This document shows positions 36,791 through 46,610 of a stretch of DNA of 64,000 nucleotides, piece after piece (the stretch's first letter is position 1; every line of letters begins with the position of its first letter). The translations under genes and the position numbers were made by a program. This DNA is from Microcaldota archaeon (GTDB taxonomy: Archaea > Micrarchaeota > Micrarchaeia > Micrarchaeales > CABMGC01). The DNA lies in assembly GCA_021797745.1 (NCBI GenBank), contig JAJZZD010000001.1:1-64000 (forward strand). Direction: 5' to 3'. The notes under the pieces are model-generated. The model saw nothing but the letters and a program-made list of their open reading frames with translations. It was not told where the DNA came from and searched no databases.

Positions 36791-38110
36791 ATGAAAATAA
36801 ATATCGACAAAAAGATAACTGATGTAATCGCCAGAGACAAAAAGGTAATATTCGAAACCACAAGAGAAAACTTTCCTTTCGTTGCTGAGAGTGCCAACGG
36901 AGACTATACTTACGACATATCGGGAAATAGGTTCATTGACTTCAGCAGCTACATAGGCGTGTACACGCTTGGCGACAACGCTAACAATGAGATAAGAACG
37001 TCGATAAAGAGGCAAGTTGACAAGCTGATGCACGCTGCATTTCTTGACTTTTACTCTGAACTGCCGGTAACGTTTGCGGAGAAGCTGGTGAAACATTTTC
37101 CAAACGGCTTCGGGAGGGTCTTCTTCTCTAATTCCGGCACAGAAGCGAACGAAGACGCCATAAAGCTTGCAAAGATATTCACAGGAAAGCAATTTCTCAT
37201 GTCTTTTTACAACGGCTTCCATGGCAGGTCCCTCGGTTCCTTGGCATTGACATCGTCAAAGCAATCGCAAAAGAGGCACATGGGGCCATTCAGCGATTAC
37301 ATACACGTTCCCTATCCGAATACTTACAGGAATTTGTGGCGCACAAGCGAACCAAAAGAGGTTGCTGACGCATGCCTTTCCTTTATAGAGACAAATGTGC
37401 TAAAGCGGGACGTAAGCAGCGAGGACATAGCCGCAATATTCCTCGAGCCCGTGCAAGGCGAGGGCGGGATAATAGTGCCGCCTAAGGAATTTGTCGTTGG
37501 GATAAGGAAAATGGCAACAGAGAACAACATGCTGCTCGTAGACGACGAGATACAGGCGGGTTATATGAGAACCGGCAAATTCCTCGCGCTTGACAATTTC
37601 GGCGTAACTGCAGATGTTTACACAATGGCGAAGGCGCTCGGTGCAGGCATTCCAATAGGTGCCACGATAGCAAAGAGCTCCCTTGGTGACGTGCCTCACG
37701 GGTCGCATGCCGGAACATTCGGAGGAAATCTTGTTGCGATGGCGGCTGCAAATGCATCCATAGATTATGTCGATGCAAACAAAAACAAGCTCGAGTCTGA
37801 TGTTAAGAGAAAAAGCCAGTACATCATGAAGCGGCTCGAGGAGATGAAAGACAAGTACGAAATAGTCGGAGATGTTAGAGGATTGGGTCTCATGATAGGC
37901 GCAGAACTTGTAAAAAACAAGAAGACAAAGGAACCTGCTACCGACGCTATGAACAAAGTCATAGATGCGTGCTTCAACAACGGACTTTTACTTCTTCCTG
38001 CAGGTGTTTCTACAATCAGGATAATGCCGCCGATACCCATCTCAGTGAAAAATCTGGAAAAGGGGATGGATATTTTGGAAGAAGCAATCAAAATCTCGAA
38101 CGTCAGATAA
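36791..38110 (+). CDS. class-III PLP-dependent aminotransferase (4-aminobutyrate/acetylornithine type)
   Basis: FFSNSGTEANEDAIKLAK, LLVDDEIQAGYMRTGKF, MAKALGAGIPIGATIAK, HAGTFGGN. Confidence 0.93.
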   Translation: MKINIDKKITDVIARDKKVIFETTRENFPFVAESANGDYTYDISGNRFIDFSSYIGVYTLGDNANNEIRTSIKRQVDKLMHAAFLDFYSELPVTFAEKLVKHFPNGFGRVFFSNSGTEANEDAIKLAKIFTGKQFLMSFYNGFHGRSLGSLALTSSKQSQKRHMGPFSDYIHVPYPNTYRNLWRTSEPKEVADACLSFIETNVLKRDVSSEDIAAIFLEPVQGEGGIIVPPKEFVVGIRKMATENNMLLVDDEIQAGYMRTGKFLALDNFGVTADVYTMAKALGAGIPIGATIAKSSLGDVPHGSHAGTFGGNLVAMAAANASIDYVDANKNKLESDVKRKSQYIMKRLEEMKDKYEIVGDVRGLGLMIGAELVKNKKTKEPATDAMNKVIDACFNNGLLLLPAGVSTIRIMPPIPISVKNLEKGMDILEEAIKISNVR

Positions 38111-38170
38111 GTTCGTCAGTTTGCGAGCTGCCTATCTTGTTTTAAAAAATACGCTTTATTCAGTAAATTC

Positions 38171-38404
38171 ATGTCAGCAGTAATGCAATCACGCAGCAGG
38201 CAGTCAAATAGACGGAGCGATACAGCGATTGGAATAACTGGAAATCCCATTAACTGCTACAAAGACATAAGGTCAGCACAATCTGCGCTCAGGAGAGAAG
38301 AAGGAAATGTAAAGAACGATCCGCTTACCTTAAGTCAAAAAACAGCGTACGTTGTAGTCGGCGCATTTTTGCTTGTTGTTGCCACTATCGCAGCCCTCGC
38401 ATGA
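38171..38404 (+). CDS. small tail-anchored membrane protein (possible Sec61-beta/SecG-like)
   Basis: Basic N-terminus, …RREEGNVKNDPLTLSQKTAYVVVGAFLLVVATIAALA single C-terminal TM. Confidence 0.5.
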   Translation: MSAVMQSRSRQSNRRSDTAIGITGNPINCYKDIRSAQSALRREEGNVKNDPLTLSQKTAYVVVGAFLLVVATIAALA

Positions 38405-38458
38405 AAGCAATGTGCGTCAACATGTTTGATAACTTTCTATAATATTAAAGGTCAGTAA

Positions 38459-38617
38459 ATGAATATGGCTGAAATGTATCAGCAGGAAAATCGCCGCAGA
38501 ACAAAGAGAATTGTCGCAGTGGCTGTAGGTGCTGCCCTATTGGGCTTAGGCATAGTGTTTACTGGGCCGGCGGCGCCTGTCGCTGCAACTTCTTCTTCAG
38601 CATTAGCTAATATTTAG
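38459..38617 (+). CDS. small single-TM hypothetical protein (52 aa), not in ORF track
   Basis: MNMAEMYQQENRRRTKRIVAVAVGAALLGLGIVFTGPAAPVAATSSSALANI*. Confidence 0.45.
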   Translation: MNMAEMYQQENRRRTKRIVAVAVGAALLGLGIVFTGPAAPVAATSSSALANI

Positions 38618-38818
38618 AAGCCGGAGCCGGGGCCTCCAACGACCTTGTTCGCAGTTTTTAGGTCGCCAATCGTTAAGTCGCTTAAACCGCTAATCAGAAA
38701 ATAATGCAAAACAATCACAGCTGTTGTTGCCGGCAAACGCATTGCTTGGCGTGGCAGTAGTATTTGCGTAAAGTGGTACCAAGCGCCCTCGCTTTTTTTT
38801 ATAGATGCATGATTTTCA

Positions 38819-39058
38819 GTGGAGAAAAAGAGAAAAAGACTAAATAAATTTGCTATATTGAATTTCTTTTTGCTATTGTTGTCAGAGTCCTCAGTTGCCG
38901 CAACAGTTCCAAAAACATTGGATATTTTGGAAAAAGCAGTAAAAGATGCAGATTTGAAGCAACGAAATAATATGCAAAACCTGCATCGTGCAAGATCTAA
39001 TCAGCATACTGCACAGACAAATTGCGCATTTACAAAATCGCAGTTCTCTATTAAATAA
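38819..39058 (+). CDS. hypothetical small protein (GTG start, N-terminal hydrophobic segment)
   Basis: 79-aa ORF; FAILNFFLLLLSESSVAA signal-like segment. Confidence 0.35.
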   Translation: MEKKRKRLNKFAILNFFLLLLSESSVAATVPKTLDILEKAVKDADLKQRNNMQNLHRARSNQHTAQTNCAFTKSQFSIK

Positions 39059-39111
39059 CGAAATCTAAACCAATATATAAATATGTAAAAAATACAGCAT
39101 ATCCGATAAAA

Positions 39112-39732
39112 ATGAGTTACGAAAGTAGCGCAAAGCACAGAAAGTCAGCTGGCAATCTGCGAAATACGCCAGAGGCAATATCTGCAGAAGCGTATGGGCA
39201 GTTGATACGAGATTTGGCAGAAGCTAATAAAGTCCAAAATGCTCAAAAAGGGCCAGAAATTAATACAGCCGCAAAGAAAGCTGCTGTGGACGGCGTGTTT
39301 CGCATGGAGCAGGCAGCGCCGACAGAAGCTGCGGTAAAGCATGTCACGAAAACCACTGCTGCAGAAGAAACGGGGGCTAAAAGGACCGCGTCCGAAAACA
39401 AAAGGCATGCCCTATTTTCAACATTTTCAAATATCATACGTAAAGTAGGCAAACTGGCAGTATTTTTAGGCGTTATTTATGCCGGGGTGTCATACGTAGG
39501 CACTGCACTTGTCGAAAGGACGCTTTCGTCAGCAACTGCGTTCATTTGGGCAACGGCTCCAGTACCTGCGTCTTTGGTGCTTTTCGGAATAGCGTATATC
39601 CTGTCAGCTAAACTGCTCAGAAGGATTGAAAACGGGCTGCATGCCAGAAGGCTCAAAAGAATCCAGTCTGAGACAGAAGATGCCAAGCAAAAAGAAATGG
39701 CTACAATGTCTGCTCAGCCATCGCTTGGTTAA
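39112..39732 (+). CDS. hypothetical membrane protein
   Basis: 206 aa, polar N-terminus then two hydrophobic segments. Confidence 0.55.
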   Translation: MSYESSAKHRKSAGNLRNTPEAISAEAYGQLIRDLAEANKVQNAQKGPEINTAAKKAAVDGVFRMEQAAPTEAAVKHVTKTTAAEETGAKRTASENKRHALFSTFSNIIRKVGKLAVFLGVIYAGVSYVGTALVERTLSSATAFIWATAPVPASLVLFGIAYILSAKLLRRIENGLHARRLKRIQSETEDAKQKEMATMSAQPSLG

Positions 39733-39779
39733 ATCCTAAATCGAATAATAACGTAATCACATGCGTTTCAAATAATTTT

Positions 39780-42700
39780 TCACACGAATTTGCTTAAATC
39801 AAACTGCTTCTTGCTGTTATTCTCTTCTTCCTCTGCAGCTGCCGCAGTGCCGAAAACATTGTCTATTTCGTCTTTTACTAATTTCAGCCTCTGCTTCGTG
39901 TAATTGTCTAGGTTGTACCTGTCAGCGAGGTTAATCGCCGTCTTAAGATATTTCTCAATGCCTCCCTTCGATATCGTCAAAAGCAGCTTTCCCTGGCATC
40001 TTGTGCACTTCCCGCTCAGAGGCACGCGCCTGTACTTCGAGTTGCAGTTCGCGCATCTGAACCTCTGCTTTGAGAACGAATGGAGGTTGCCTATCAGGTC
40101 AGGCGCGAAGTGGCTCATTATCAGCCTTTTCGCAGCATCGCGCTTGTCTATCGAATCAAGCATGTCCATCAGCATGAACTCCGCGTCTATCTTCTCCTGC
40201 ATGGTCTTGAACTGCGTGTAAGAACTTCTCTTGGGAGACACCTGCACTGCGCTTTCTGTCGATAGAGCAGTGAATTTCAAATTCTCGAAAGCAGACTCGT
40301 TGCCGAGCCTGCTTTCTACAAGCTCGATGTTCACCTCCGACGGCATCGCGTTTGCCATGGTCTTGTCGTAGAATTCAACTGGATATTTATCTACCACTTC
40401 CATAGCGTAAACTTCGTCGTCTACTTCCTCTGGCCTTACGTTCGTAGTAAGAAGAAGGGGCGCGTCCATCGTACCGCCAATAGTGGCAGGCAGGTATGCG
40501 CGCGAGAAGTTGAGGAGCGCATCAAGCAGCAGCATCGTAGTATCCTCGTCGCCGTCCGCATTTCTCCTCCTTGCAGATATCGTATACGGGTGCGCAAATC
40601 CCACGCTGGCGTCTGTAAACCCTATTATCCTTCCCAGGACCGCGCACGAAGTATGTGGCGACAGCGTAACGACAAGCTTTCCTATCAGGTCGTTTTCTCC
40701 GTTTGCGCCGTAATAGGCGTCAAGACCGTAGAACCTTTCGAGCAAGTCGTCTATGTATTTTGTTATCTTTAAAAGGTATTCTGCGCCTCTCCTGTTAAGC
40801 ACGACATCCTGATGCTTCAGCTCGACTAGCTGCGTATCGCTTTCCAGCGGCCTGCCAAGATAGTCTTTGTCGTATCCGAGAGACCTTAGCTTCTCCAGAC
40901 CAAGCCCTATTTCTTTTGGGTAAAAATGTGTCATCGGTGCGTCAGTGGCGTCGAATCTCGATGTTCCGTCCTTGAATGCAAATATGCCGTTATGCGCTCG
41001 CAGAATCCCCTTTTCAATAGGTTCCGCGTATCTCGATGCATTCATAAGCCTCTTGACTCCTTTTACAACGTTTGGCATCTTCACAATGCCGAGCCTCTGC
41101 ATTGCTCCGTTTACTACCTTCTCCAGGTCTATTTCTATATCGTCATACGCCTGCATCTCCGAGCCGCAGTACTCGCATGTTTTCGAATTTCCTGGCTTTC
41201 CGCAGGTTTTGCATATCCTTTCCACCTTAGTTGGCTTGCCGCAGTCGTAGCAGTACGGGGTCGCCATTATCCTTTTGCACGTATCGCATTTGTACCTCGC
41301 TATCTCTATCTTCGTCTCCTTCTTTCCGAATTTCTGCGCATCTTTCGCGAATGCATTCGTTATATTTCTTTCCTTGCCGCCGTAAGCGCTTATCGGAAAC
41401 AGTGCATTGGGAGAAGGTTTCATGAGCCTTTCGCGTGCCTTTTCCGGTCTGCCTATTCTGGCTCCTATGAACGTCGCCCTTCTCGGTATCTTGAACACTG
41501 AAACCGAATTTGCCAGTTCCAACGCGCTCGCATATTTACCAGAGTCGAAGTCTCTGGCGTTCATCCCCTTTTGAAAGTTTACCTCTCCGTTTTCCAGAAG
41601 TCCAAGCGAAGCGACAAGGCTCTTGGCATAGTCCTTGGACAGAATTATCTTTCCTTCAGAAAGCCTGTGCGGTACTGCTATGCTTTCGAGTATCTTCTTT
41701 ATTTCCGGGTCGTTTGTTATTTGTAAATCTCCAAGTTCGGCAAGTTTTTTGCCTTCTGCGTCTTTGCACTCCCTCAGCCTGTCAGCGAGCTTCACAAGTT
41801 CGTACGCCTGTATTGACTGAAATTCGAAAAGGAATTTAGGGTGTATCGGTATCGCGTATTTACCTGATAAAGCGAATGCCTCGTCAAAAGAGATTTCCCT
41901 GTCGCTTATTGCATACGCATCAGGTCCGTAGCCTGCTTTCTCAAGCTGCGCCTTCCACAGTTCCTCTACATAGCTGCTAGGCTGCAGCGGCGTGTTGGTT
42001 TTCCTGAAATCGCCATAAGTGATCAGTATGTCGCCCACCTGTATTATTTCCTCTACCTCATTCGACAAAAGCATCGCAGTATCTGCATCGTTGATCCTCA
42101 ACGCCTCCCCGCTCCTCAGCCTCACAAAAGGGCCCTCTATCGTGTCTACTGGCGCCGCTATGCAGCCCTTGCCTGGCAGCTCAACCTTGAGCTGCGTGCC
42201 TACGCTTATGAAACGCTGCAATACTATCATTGTCGCAGGGCTGAAGCCCTTTGCCGCTATGCCAGTGAACCTACTTCTCCCGTACCTGAGCCTGAATCCG
42301 CCGAGGTGCTTAGGGTATGCGAGTATCGGCCTGCCTGCCACAAGCTCGTCAAGCAGCGGGCTGTCCTCAATGCTTTCCTGCTTGCCATCTTGTTTCTCTG
42401 ACTTGTCTGAGGTTTTCACTATCTTTATCACGCTGTTCAGCCAATTCCAGTCCAAGCCGGCTTTCTTGGTCTCTTTCAAAACGCCCTTGGCCTTCTGCGC
42501 TATGCTGCTTACTGCGAGAGCCACTCCGCTTCTTATCCTATTCGTAAGCGCAACCTGTTTTCCTCCGTATTCTATCCTGTTTATGTTGGTGTGCACTCCT
42601 ATCTGCATTTCTTCAGTAGGCAAGCCATCGACGCATACTGGGCAATTTTTGATTATGGTTCTTATGTCATCTGCACTCGGCATATATTGCAGATTCACGA

Positions 42701-43268
42701 TTTGTGCATGGTAAAGTTCCAATTCTTCTACATACCTTTCTGTTTCCTCCTGCGTAGCCTTGTAGTCTCCTATTCCGAAGAATTTCCTTGCATAATCAGT
42801 AAGTGCTACTGACAAGGCCACTGTCGTGCCGCCCGCGCTTCTTATTGGACCCGCATAGACTATGGCCACGTAATCCGAATTGTCTGCGTTTCTGAAGCGC
42901 TCGATTCCCTGCACGCCTTCCGTCGGCGCGACCAATATCCCCTCTGTCATTATTGCCAGTCCAATGCGCACTGCGTCGAGAATGCTCTTTTTGACATCAC
43001 TGCTTTTGAATTTCTCATTTGTGCACATCTCCTTTACTACTTCGAATGCAAGCGTATTCCTAGTCATTCCCTCTTTGTGCAGCCTTCTTATCAATTCAGA
43101 TGTTCCTTTTATCCCTATCAATCCCTCTACGCGCCCTGCCAGGTCCGGGGCGCGCACCATCTCGACAGATTCGCTTGGGTCGAAGCCCAAAGCCCTGGCT
43201 CTACCTGCTATCTCGTACTCTTTATTTGCCCCTTCTTCGAGCATCGAAAAATAATTATCCGTGTCCAA
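39780..43268 (-). CDS. polC: DNA polymerase D large subunit DP2
   Basis: 1162 aa; AGPIRSAGGTTVALSVALTDYAR, zinc-finger CDTCKRIMATPYCYDCGKPTKVERICKTCGKPGNSKTCEYCG, NADGDEDTTMLLLDALLNFSRAYLP. Confidence 0.97.
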   Translation of the reverse strand: MDTDNYFSMLEEGANKEYEIAGRARALGFDPSESVEMVRAPDLAGRVEGLIGIKGTSELIRRLHKEGMTRNTLAFEVVKEMCTNEKFKSSDVKKSILDAVRIGLAIMTEGILVAPTEGVQGIERFRNADNSDYVAIVYAGPIRSAGGTTVALSVALTDYARKFFGIGDYKATQEETERYVEELELYHAQIVNLQYMPSADDIRTIIKNCPVCVDGLPTEEMQIGVHTNINRIEYGGKQVALTNRIRSGVALAVSSIAQKAKGVLKETKKAGLDWNWLNSVIKIVKTSDKSEKQDGKQESIEDSPLLDELVAGRPILAYPKHLGGFRLRYGRSRFTGIAAKGFSPATMIVLQRFISVGTQLKVELPGKGCIAAPVDTIEGPFVRLRSGEALRINDADTAMLLSNEVEEIIQVGDILITYGDFRKTNTPLQPSSYVEELWKAQLEKAGYGPDAYAISDREISFDEAFALSGKYAIPIHPKFLFEFQSIQAYELVKLADRLRECKDAEGKKLAELGDLQITNDPEIKKILESIAVPHRLSEGKIILSKDYAKSLVASLGLLENGEVNFQKGMNARDFDSGKYASALELANSVSVFKIPRRATFIGARIGRPEKARERLMKPSPNALFPISAYGGKERNITNAFAKDAQKFGKKETKIEIARYKCDTCKRIMATPYCYDCGKPTKVERICKTCGKPGNSKTCEYCGSEMQAYDDIEIDLEKVVNGAMQRLGIVKMPNVVKGVKRLMNASRYAEPIEKGILRAHNGIFAFKDGTSRFDATDAPMTHFYPKEIGLGLEKLRSLGYDKDYLGRPLESDTQLVELKHQDVVLNRRGAEYLLKITKYIDDLLERFYGLDAYYGANGENDLIGKLVVTLSPHTSCAVLGRIIGFTDASVGFAHPYTISARRRNADGDEDTTMLLLDALLNFSRAYLPATIGGTMDAPLLLTTNVRPEEVDDEVYAMEVVDKYPVEFYDKTMANAMPSEVNIELVESRLGNESAFENLKFTALSTESAVQVSPKRSSYTQFKTMQEKIDAEFMLMDMLDSIDKRDAAKRLIMSHFAPDLIGNLHSFSKQRFRCANCNSKYRRVPLSGKCTRCQGKLLLTISKGGIEKYLKTAINLADRYNLDNYTKQRLKLVKDEIDNVFGTAAAAEEEENNSKKQFDLSKFV

Positions 43269-43292
43269 ATTACCGCCTTATGCTAAGTAGTG

Positions 43293-44801
43293 TCATGGTA
43301 TTGTGTTGAAATCAAGCGTGCTTACTGTCATGTTTTTTGTCTCATAAACAGGAAGGAATCCTGGCGACGGAAGATGTCCGAGCCTTATCTGGAAAGATGT
43401 TCTGGCCTGCCACGCGCCGCTGTTGACGAGCAGCGTTCCGTGATAATCCGTTGCAGCGTTCTTGTGCACGTGCCCCATTTCCACTATGTCTGGCACGCTG
43501 TCTATTACCATGCCGTCGTCCCTGCTTGGCACTATCACATTTCCTCCATAAATCGGGGATAAATGACGCCGTTTCAGAACCTCCATCATCGCTGTTTCGG
43601 GTCTGGCGTACGTGCAACCTGGCGTGTCGTGTATTACCGAATCCAAAGAGGTGCCGTGGTATGCAAGCACGTTTATGCCGTCAAGCACAAGGTTGCTCGG
43701 ATTTGTTGCAAGGTGCACGTTCGAAGGCAGGTCTCCTTGCGTCAGCTCTTTAGGAAGCATAGGTTGTGGCTCTGCCCGCTGCACGGCATCGTGATTGCCT
43801 GGCTGTACAAATACCTCTATATATTCCGGTATTTTAGACACAAGGTCGAAGAACACAGAGTATTGCCTATATACATCATCTATCAGCAATTCCTTGTCCT
43901 GATTCGGATATATGCCGACTCCGTCAACCAGGTCACCGTCAAATACTATGTACTTCACCTTCTTCGCAAGGTCTTTCCTGTAGTCGACATTTCCGTTGAA
44001 CCATTCCAGCAGCTTGTTGAACTGCTTTTCCATGAAAAGCTTGTGGCCTACCTGCGTGTCAGAAATAAATGCGATTGCTATGTCCTCTTCTGTTTTTTTG
44101 CGCATGTGCACTGGAATGTCAGGCCACACTACTGTATTCGCTATTACTAGTTTGTTCGACAGCTTGCCTTTTACTGCTATGACGTCATCCTTGAGTATCT
44201 TCGTTGCGCTTACGAACAGATCGGCATTGAAATTGCGCTCGTTCTTATAGGGCTTGACAAATAGCACGCTTGCGGTGCCGGTACCATCTTCGAGCGTCAC
44301 GAGTACATGACCATTTTTCGTTATTACCTTGTCGTAGACCATTCCTACCAGGCTTATTTCGCGGCCGTTCATGTAATTGTTCATGCTCCCTATGTCTATT
44401 ATTCCCTGGATGCTTCTGTTCCTTTCCAGAATGGCTTTCTGCCTTTCGAACCTGTTGGTAAAGTGAGCAACAAAATCGTTCACAGAAGAAGAAACCGACT
44501 CTATCTTGCTGTTCCTAACCTCAAATTCAGAGTTTATGTCCTTGGCAATCGGCGAAAAGTCGCTGCTTCTTATTATCTCTACGTCAAGCGGCGTCTTCTC
44601 GCTTTTAACCTTTGCAAGTATCTCTTTCAGGGTTTCCTTCTTCAGCAGCTTTATCCCATCAGATGCGCCGGAAAAATGGCTGAGCACAAGAGAAACAAGC
44701 TCCTGCATCTCCATGCCCTGGAGGTCAGAATCCAATATGTCTGAACTCACTATTATCTTTCCTTCTAGCAAAGAGGCGAGCTGACTGGCAGTGGCAGGCA
44801 T
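43293..44801 (-). CDS. polB: DNA polymerase D small subunit DP1
   Basis: OB plus phosphoesterase: FISDTQVGHKLFMEKQF…VFDGDLVDGVGIYPNQ…VFVQPGNHDAVQRAEPQP…EMGHVHKNA. Confidence 0.96.
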   Translation of the reverse strand: MPATASQLASLLEGKIIVSSDILDSDLQGMEMQELVSLVLSHFSGASDGIKLLKKETLKEILAKVKSEKTPLDVEIIRSSDFSPIAKDINSEFEVRNSKIESVSSSVNDFVAHFTNRFERQKAILERNRSIQGIIDIGSMNNYMNGREISLVGMVYDKVITKNGHVLVTLEDGTGTASVLFVKPYKNERNFNADLFVSATKILKDDVIAVKGKLSNKLVIANTVVWPDIPVHMRKKTEEDIAIAFISDTQVGHKLFMEKQFNKLLEWFNGNVDYRKDLAKKVKYIVFDGDLVDGVGIYPNQDKELLIDDVYRQYSVFFDLVSKIPEYIEVFVQPGNHDAVQRAEPQPMLPKELTQGDLPSNVHLATNPSNLVLDGINVLAYHGTSLDSVIHDTPGCTYARPETAMMEVLKRRHLSPIYGGNVIVPSRDDGMVIDSVPDIVEMGHVHKNAATDYHGTLLVNSGAWQARTSFQIRLGHLPSPGFLPVYETKNMTVSTLDFNTIP

Positions 44802-44902
44802 AGGACAACCAAGAATGATTGATACAAATTATCACGTTAAATATTAAAAGCAGACACGCCGCAAAAAATCAAACAGGTAACACATGTAACATAAAATAAA
44901 AT

Positions 44903-44922
44903 TTTTATACGCGTGTATAAAA
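44903..44922. promoter_or_regulatory. bidirectional promoter between DP1 and the 44961 ORF
   Basis: TTTTATAC-GCGT-GTATAAAA inverted TATA boxes in the divergent intergenic region. Confidence 0.5.
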
Positions 44923-44960
44923 CCGCGGCAAAAACAAGAGTTTAAATATTTTTACGGCAA

Positions 44961-45404
44961 TTGAGCTGTGTATTGAACCGTGCTTTTATGGTAAAGATTC
45001 TGGATTTATTCGGAAAGAGAGATGCCGCGGCTGAGCTTGGAAGGGACCTGCCTTTCAGGGTCGTGACTGAATTTGTACCGTACCGACTTTACGCAAATAG
45101 GAGAAATTCGGTGATGCTTTTCCTCAAGGTTAAAAATCTCACAAAAGAGCCTGTGTTGAGCTCAATCGTGATAGAGGTGCCGAAGAGGCTAAGCTTGGAC
45201 CAGACTGGGCTGATAACCCAGAAAGAGGTCAGGCTTGGGCTGCTTTCCCCGCAGGAGGAGAAGGAATCTAAGATAGAGCTGTTTGGCGACACAGGAACAG
45301 AAAAAGGCGAATACACAATGAGCATTACTGCATTCGTGCACTACCGTGATTATGGGCACGTGCTGAACGCCATAAAAAAGAAGGCAATCCTTGAAGTGTC
45401 ATAA
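44961..45404 (+). CDS. hypothetical protein (CARDB-like beta-sandwich)
   Basis: 147-aa ORF with a predominantly beta pattern. Confidence 0.55.
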   Translation: MSCVLNRAFMVKILDLFGKRDAAAELGRDLPFRVVTEFVPYRLYANRRNSVMLFLKVKNLTKEPVLSSIVIEVPKRLSLDQTGLITQKEVRLGLLSPQEEKESKIELFGDTGTEKGEYTMSITAFVHYRDYGHVLNAIKKKAILEVS

Positions 45405-45460
45405 ATTTTTCCTTATTTTCCGAACTTTCGCATCTGGACTTTTCTCTGCATATTATTTAA

Positions 45461-45763
45461 ATGTTTATATGTATAAAGATATCGAGGATTCGACCAGACT
45501 TTGGTGATAATATGGTAAAGTATGTAATTGCAGAGCAATTAATCGGCAAAGAAGTCATTACTTCTGACGGCTCAGATTTGGGAAGGTTTTTGGATGCTGA
45601 AGTGAACGAGGTCACTGGCAAGCTGACATCGCTTGTAGTTGACCCAAACGCAGAAAACGAGCTAGTCAAGAAATTAGATATCAAGGACGGCAAGATTAAG
45701 TTGCCTTATTCTAGCGTGATGGCTGTAAACGATTTCATAGTCGTGGACAGGAAGCAGCTGTAG
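45461..45763 (+). CDS. PRC-barrel domain protein (start may be the internal ATG at ~45512)
   Basis: IAEQLIGKEVITSDGSDLGRFLDAEVNEVTGKLTSLVVD. Confidence 0.85.
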   Translation: MFICIKISRIRPDFGDNMVKYVIAEQLIGKEVITSDGSDLGRFLDAEVNEVTGKLTSLVVDPNAENELVKKLDIKDGKIKLPYSSVMAVNDFIVVDRKQL

Positions 45764-45779
45764 GCTTGGGGTGTAGCCT

Positions 45780-46472
45780 ATAATAATCTGCGGCGGTGAC
45801 GAAGCAGGAAGGGGGGCAGTAATTGGGCCTTTAGTCGTTAGCCTTGTTTGCATAGGCAAGGACAAGGAAAAAAGGCTCTCCGAAATAGGCGTAAGGGACT
45901 CAAAACTTCTTACGCGCAAGAAGCGCGAATATCTTTTTGATGAAATATACGAATTGGCTGACGAAGTCAAGGTTTATCCGATAACGAACGAGGAGATAAA
46001 CATGGCTATGCAGGGCGGCATGTCGCTTAATGCGCTAGAAGCGCTGCATTTCGCAAGGCTTCTCGATTCACTCGAAAGCGATGTTAAAAGAATATACTTG
46101 GATTCGCCTGATGTCCTGCAGCATAAATTCGGGGTGCGCGTGGGCCTTTTTTCGAAAAAAACAGTGGCAGCTTTTGGGGCAAAGTCGAAGCAAGAAGGTG
46201 CGATAAGAATGATATCGGAGCACAAGGCCGACGAGAAATACCCCGTTGTTTCAGGCTCGAGCATAATATCGAAGGTCACTAGGGACAGGGAGGTAGACAA
46301 AATCAAGGCGGCGCTGGGAATAAACTTCGGCTCTGGCTACCCTGCCGACAAGCACACCGTCGAGGCGCTCAGGCTCAACATTAAAACAAGAAAACTTGAG
46401 CCGTATCTGAGGCAGAAATGGAACACACTGGCCAATATAAGGCAGCTGCGCATGAAGGAATTCACGCAATAG
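45780..46472 (+). CDS. rnhB: ribonuclease HII; apparent non-canonical AUA start
   Basis: (ATA)IICGGDEAGRGAVIGPLVVSLVCIG…VRDSKLLTRKKREYLFDEI…IYLDSPDV; in frame with the 45954 ORF, upstream TAG at 45774. Confidence 0.88.
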   Translation: MIICGGDEAGRGAVIGPLVVSLVCIGKDKEKRLSEIGVRDSKLLTRKKREYLFDEIYELADEVKVYPITNEEINMAMQGGMSLNALEALHFARLLDSLESDVKRIYLDSPDVLQHKFGVRVGLFSKKTVAAFGAKSKQEGAIRMISEHKADEKYPVVSGSSIISKVTRDREVDKIKAALGINFGSGYPADKHTVEALRLNIKTRKLEPYLRQKWNTLANIRQLRMKEFTQ

Positions 46473-46610
46473 CAAGCGGGTTTACGCCACTCGGCAACGT
46501 GCGCGCAGGCCTTTAAAACCCTTCTTTTCCACCGGCTTTGTTGATTTAGTCTTACTTTATCGGTATTTTTTCGTAGAAATCTGATTTAAATTGATGTGTG
46601 ATTCAGTAAT

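Noticed and set aside
38880-39875. Similar strings GCCGCAACAGTTCCAAAAACATTGGATATTTT (~38897) and GCCGCAGTGCCGAAAACATTGTCTATTT (~39841)
   Set aside because: Similarity stops after ~30 bp and one copy is inside (antisense to) the DP2 C-terminus; most likely coincidence, could be tested by self-alignment.
40926-42714. Several 100-230-aa plus-strand ORFs
   Set aside because: Antisense frames of DP2, whose motifs are unambiguous.
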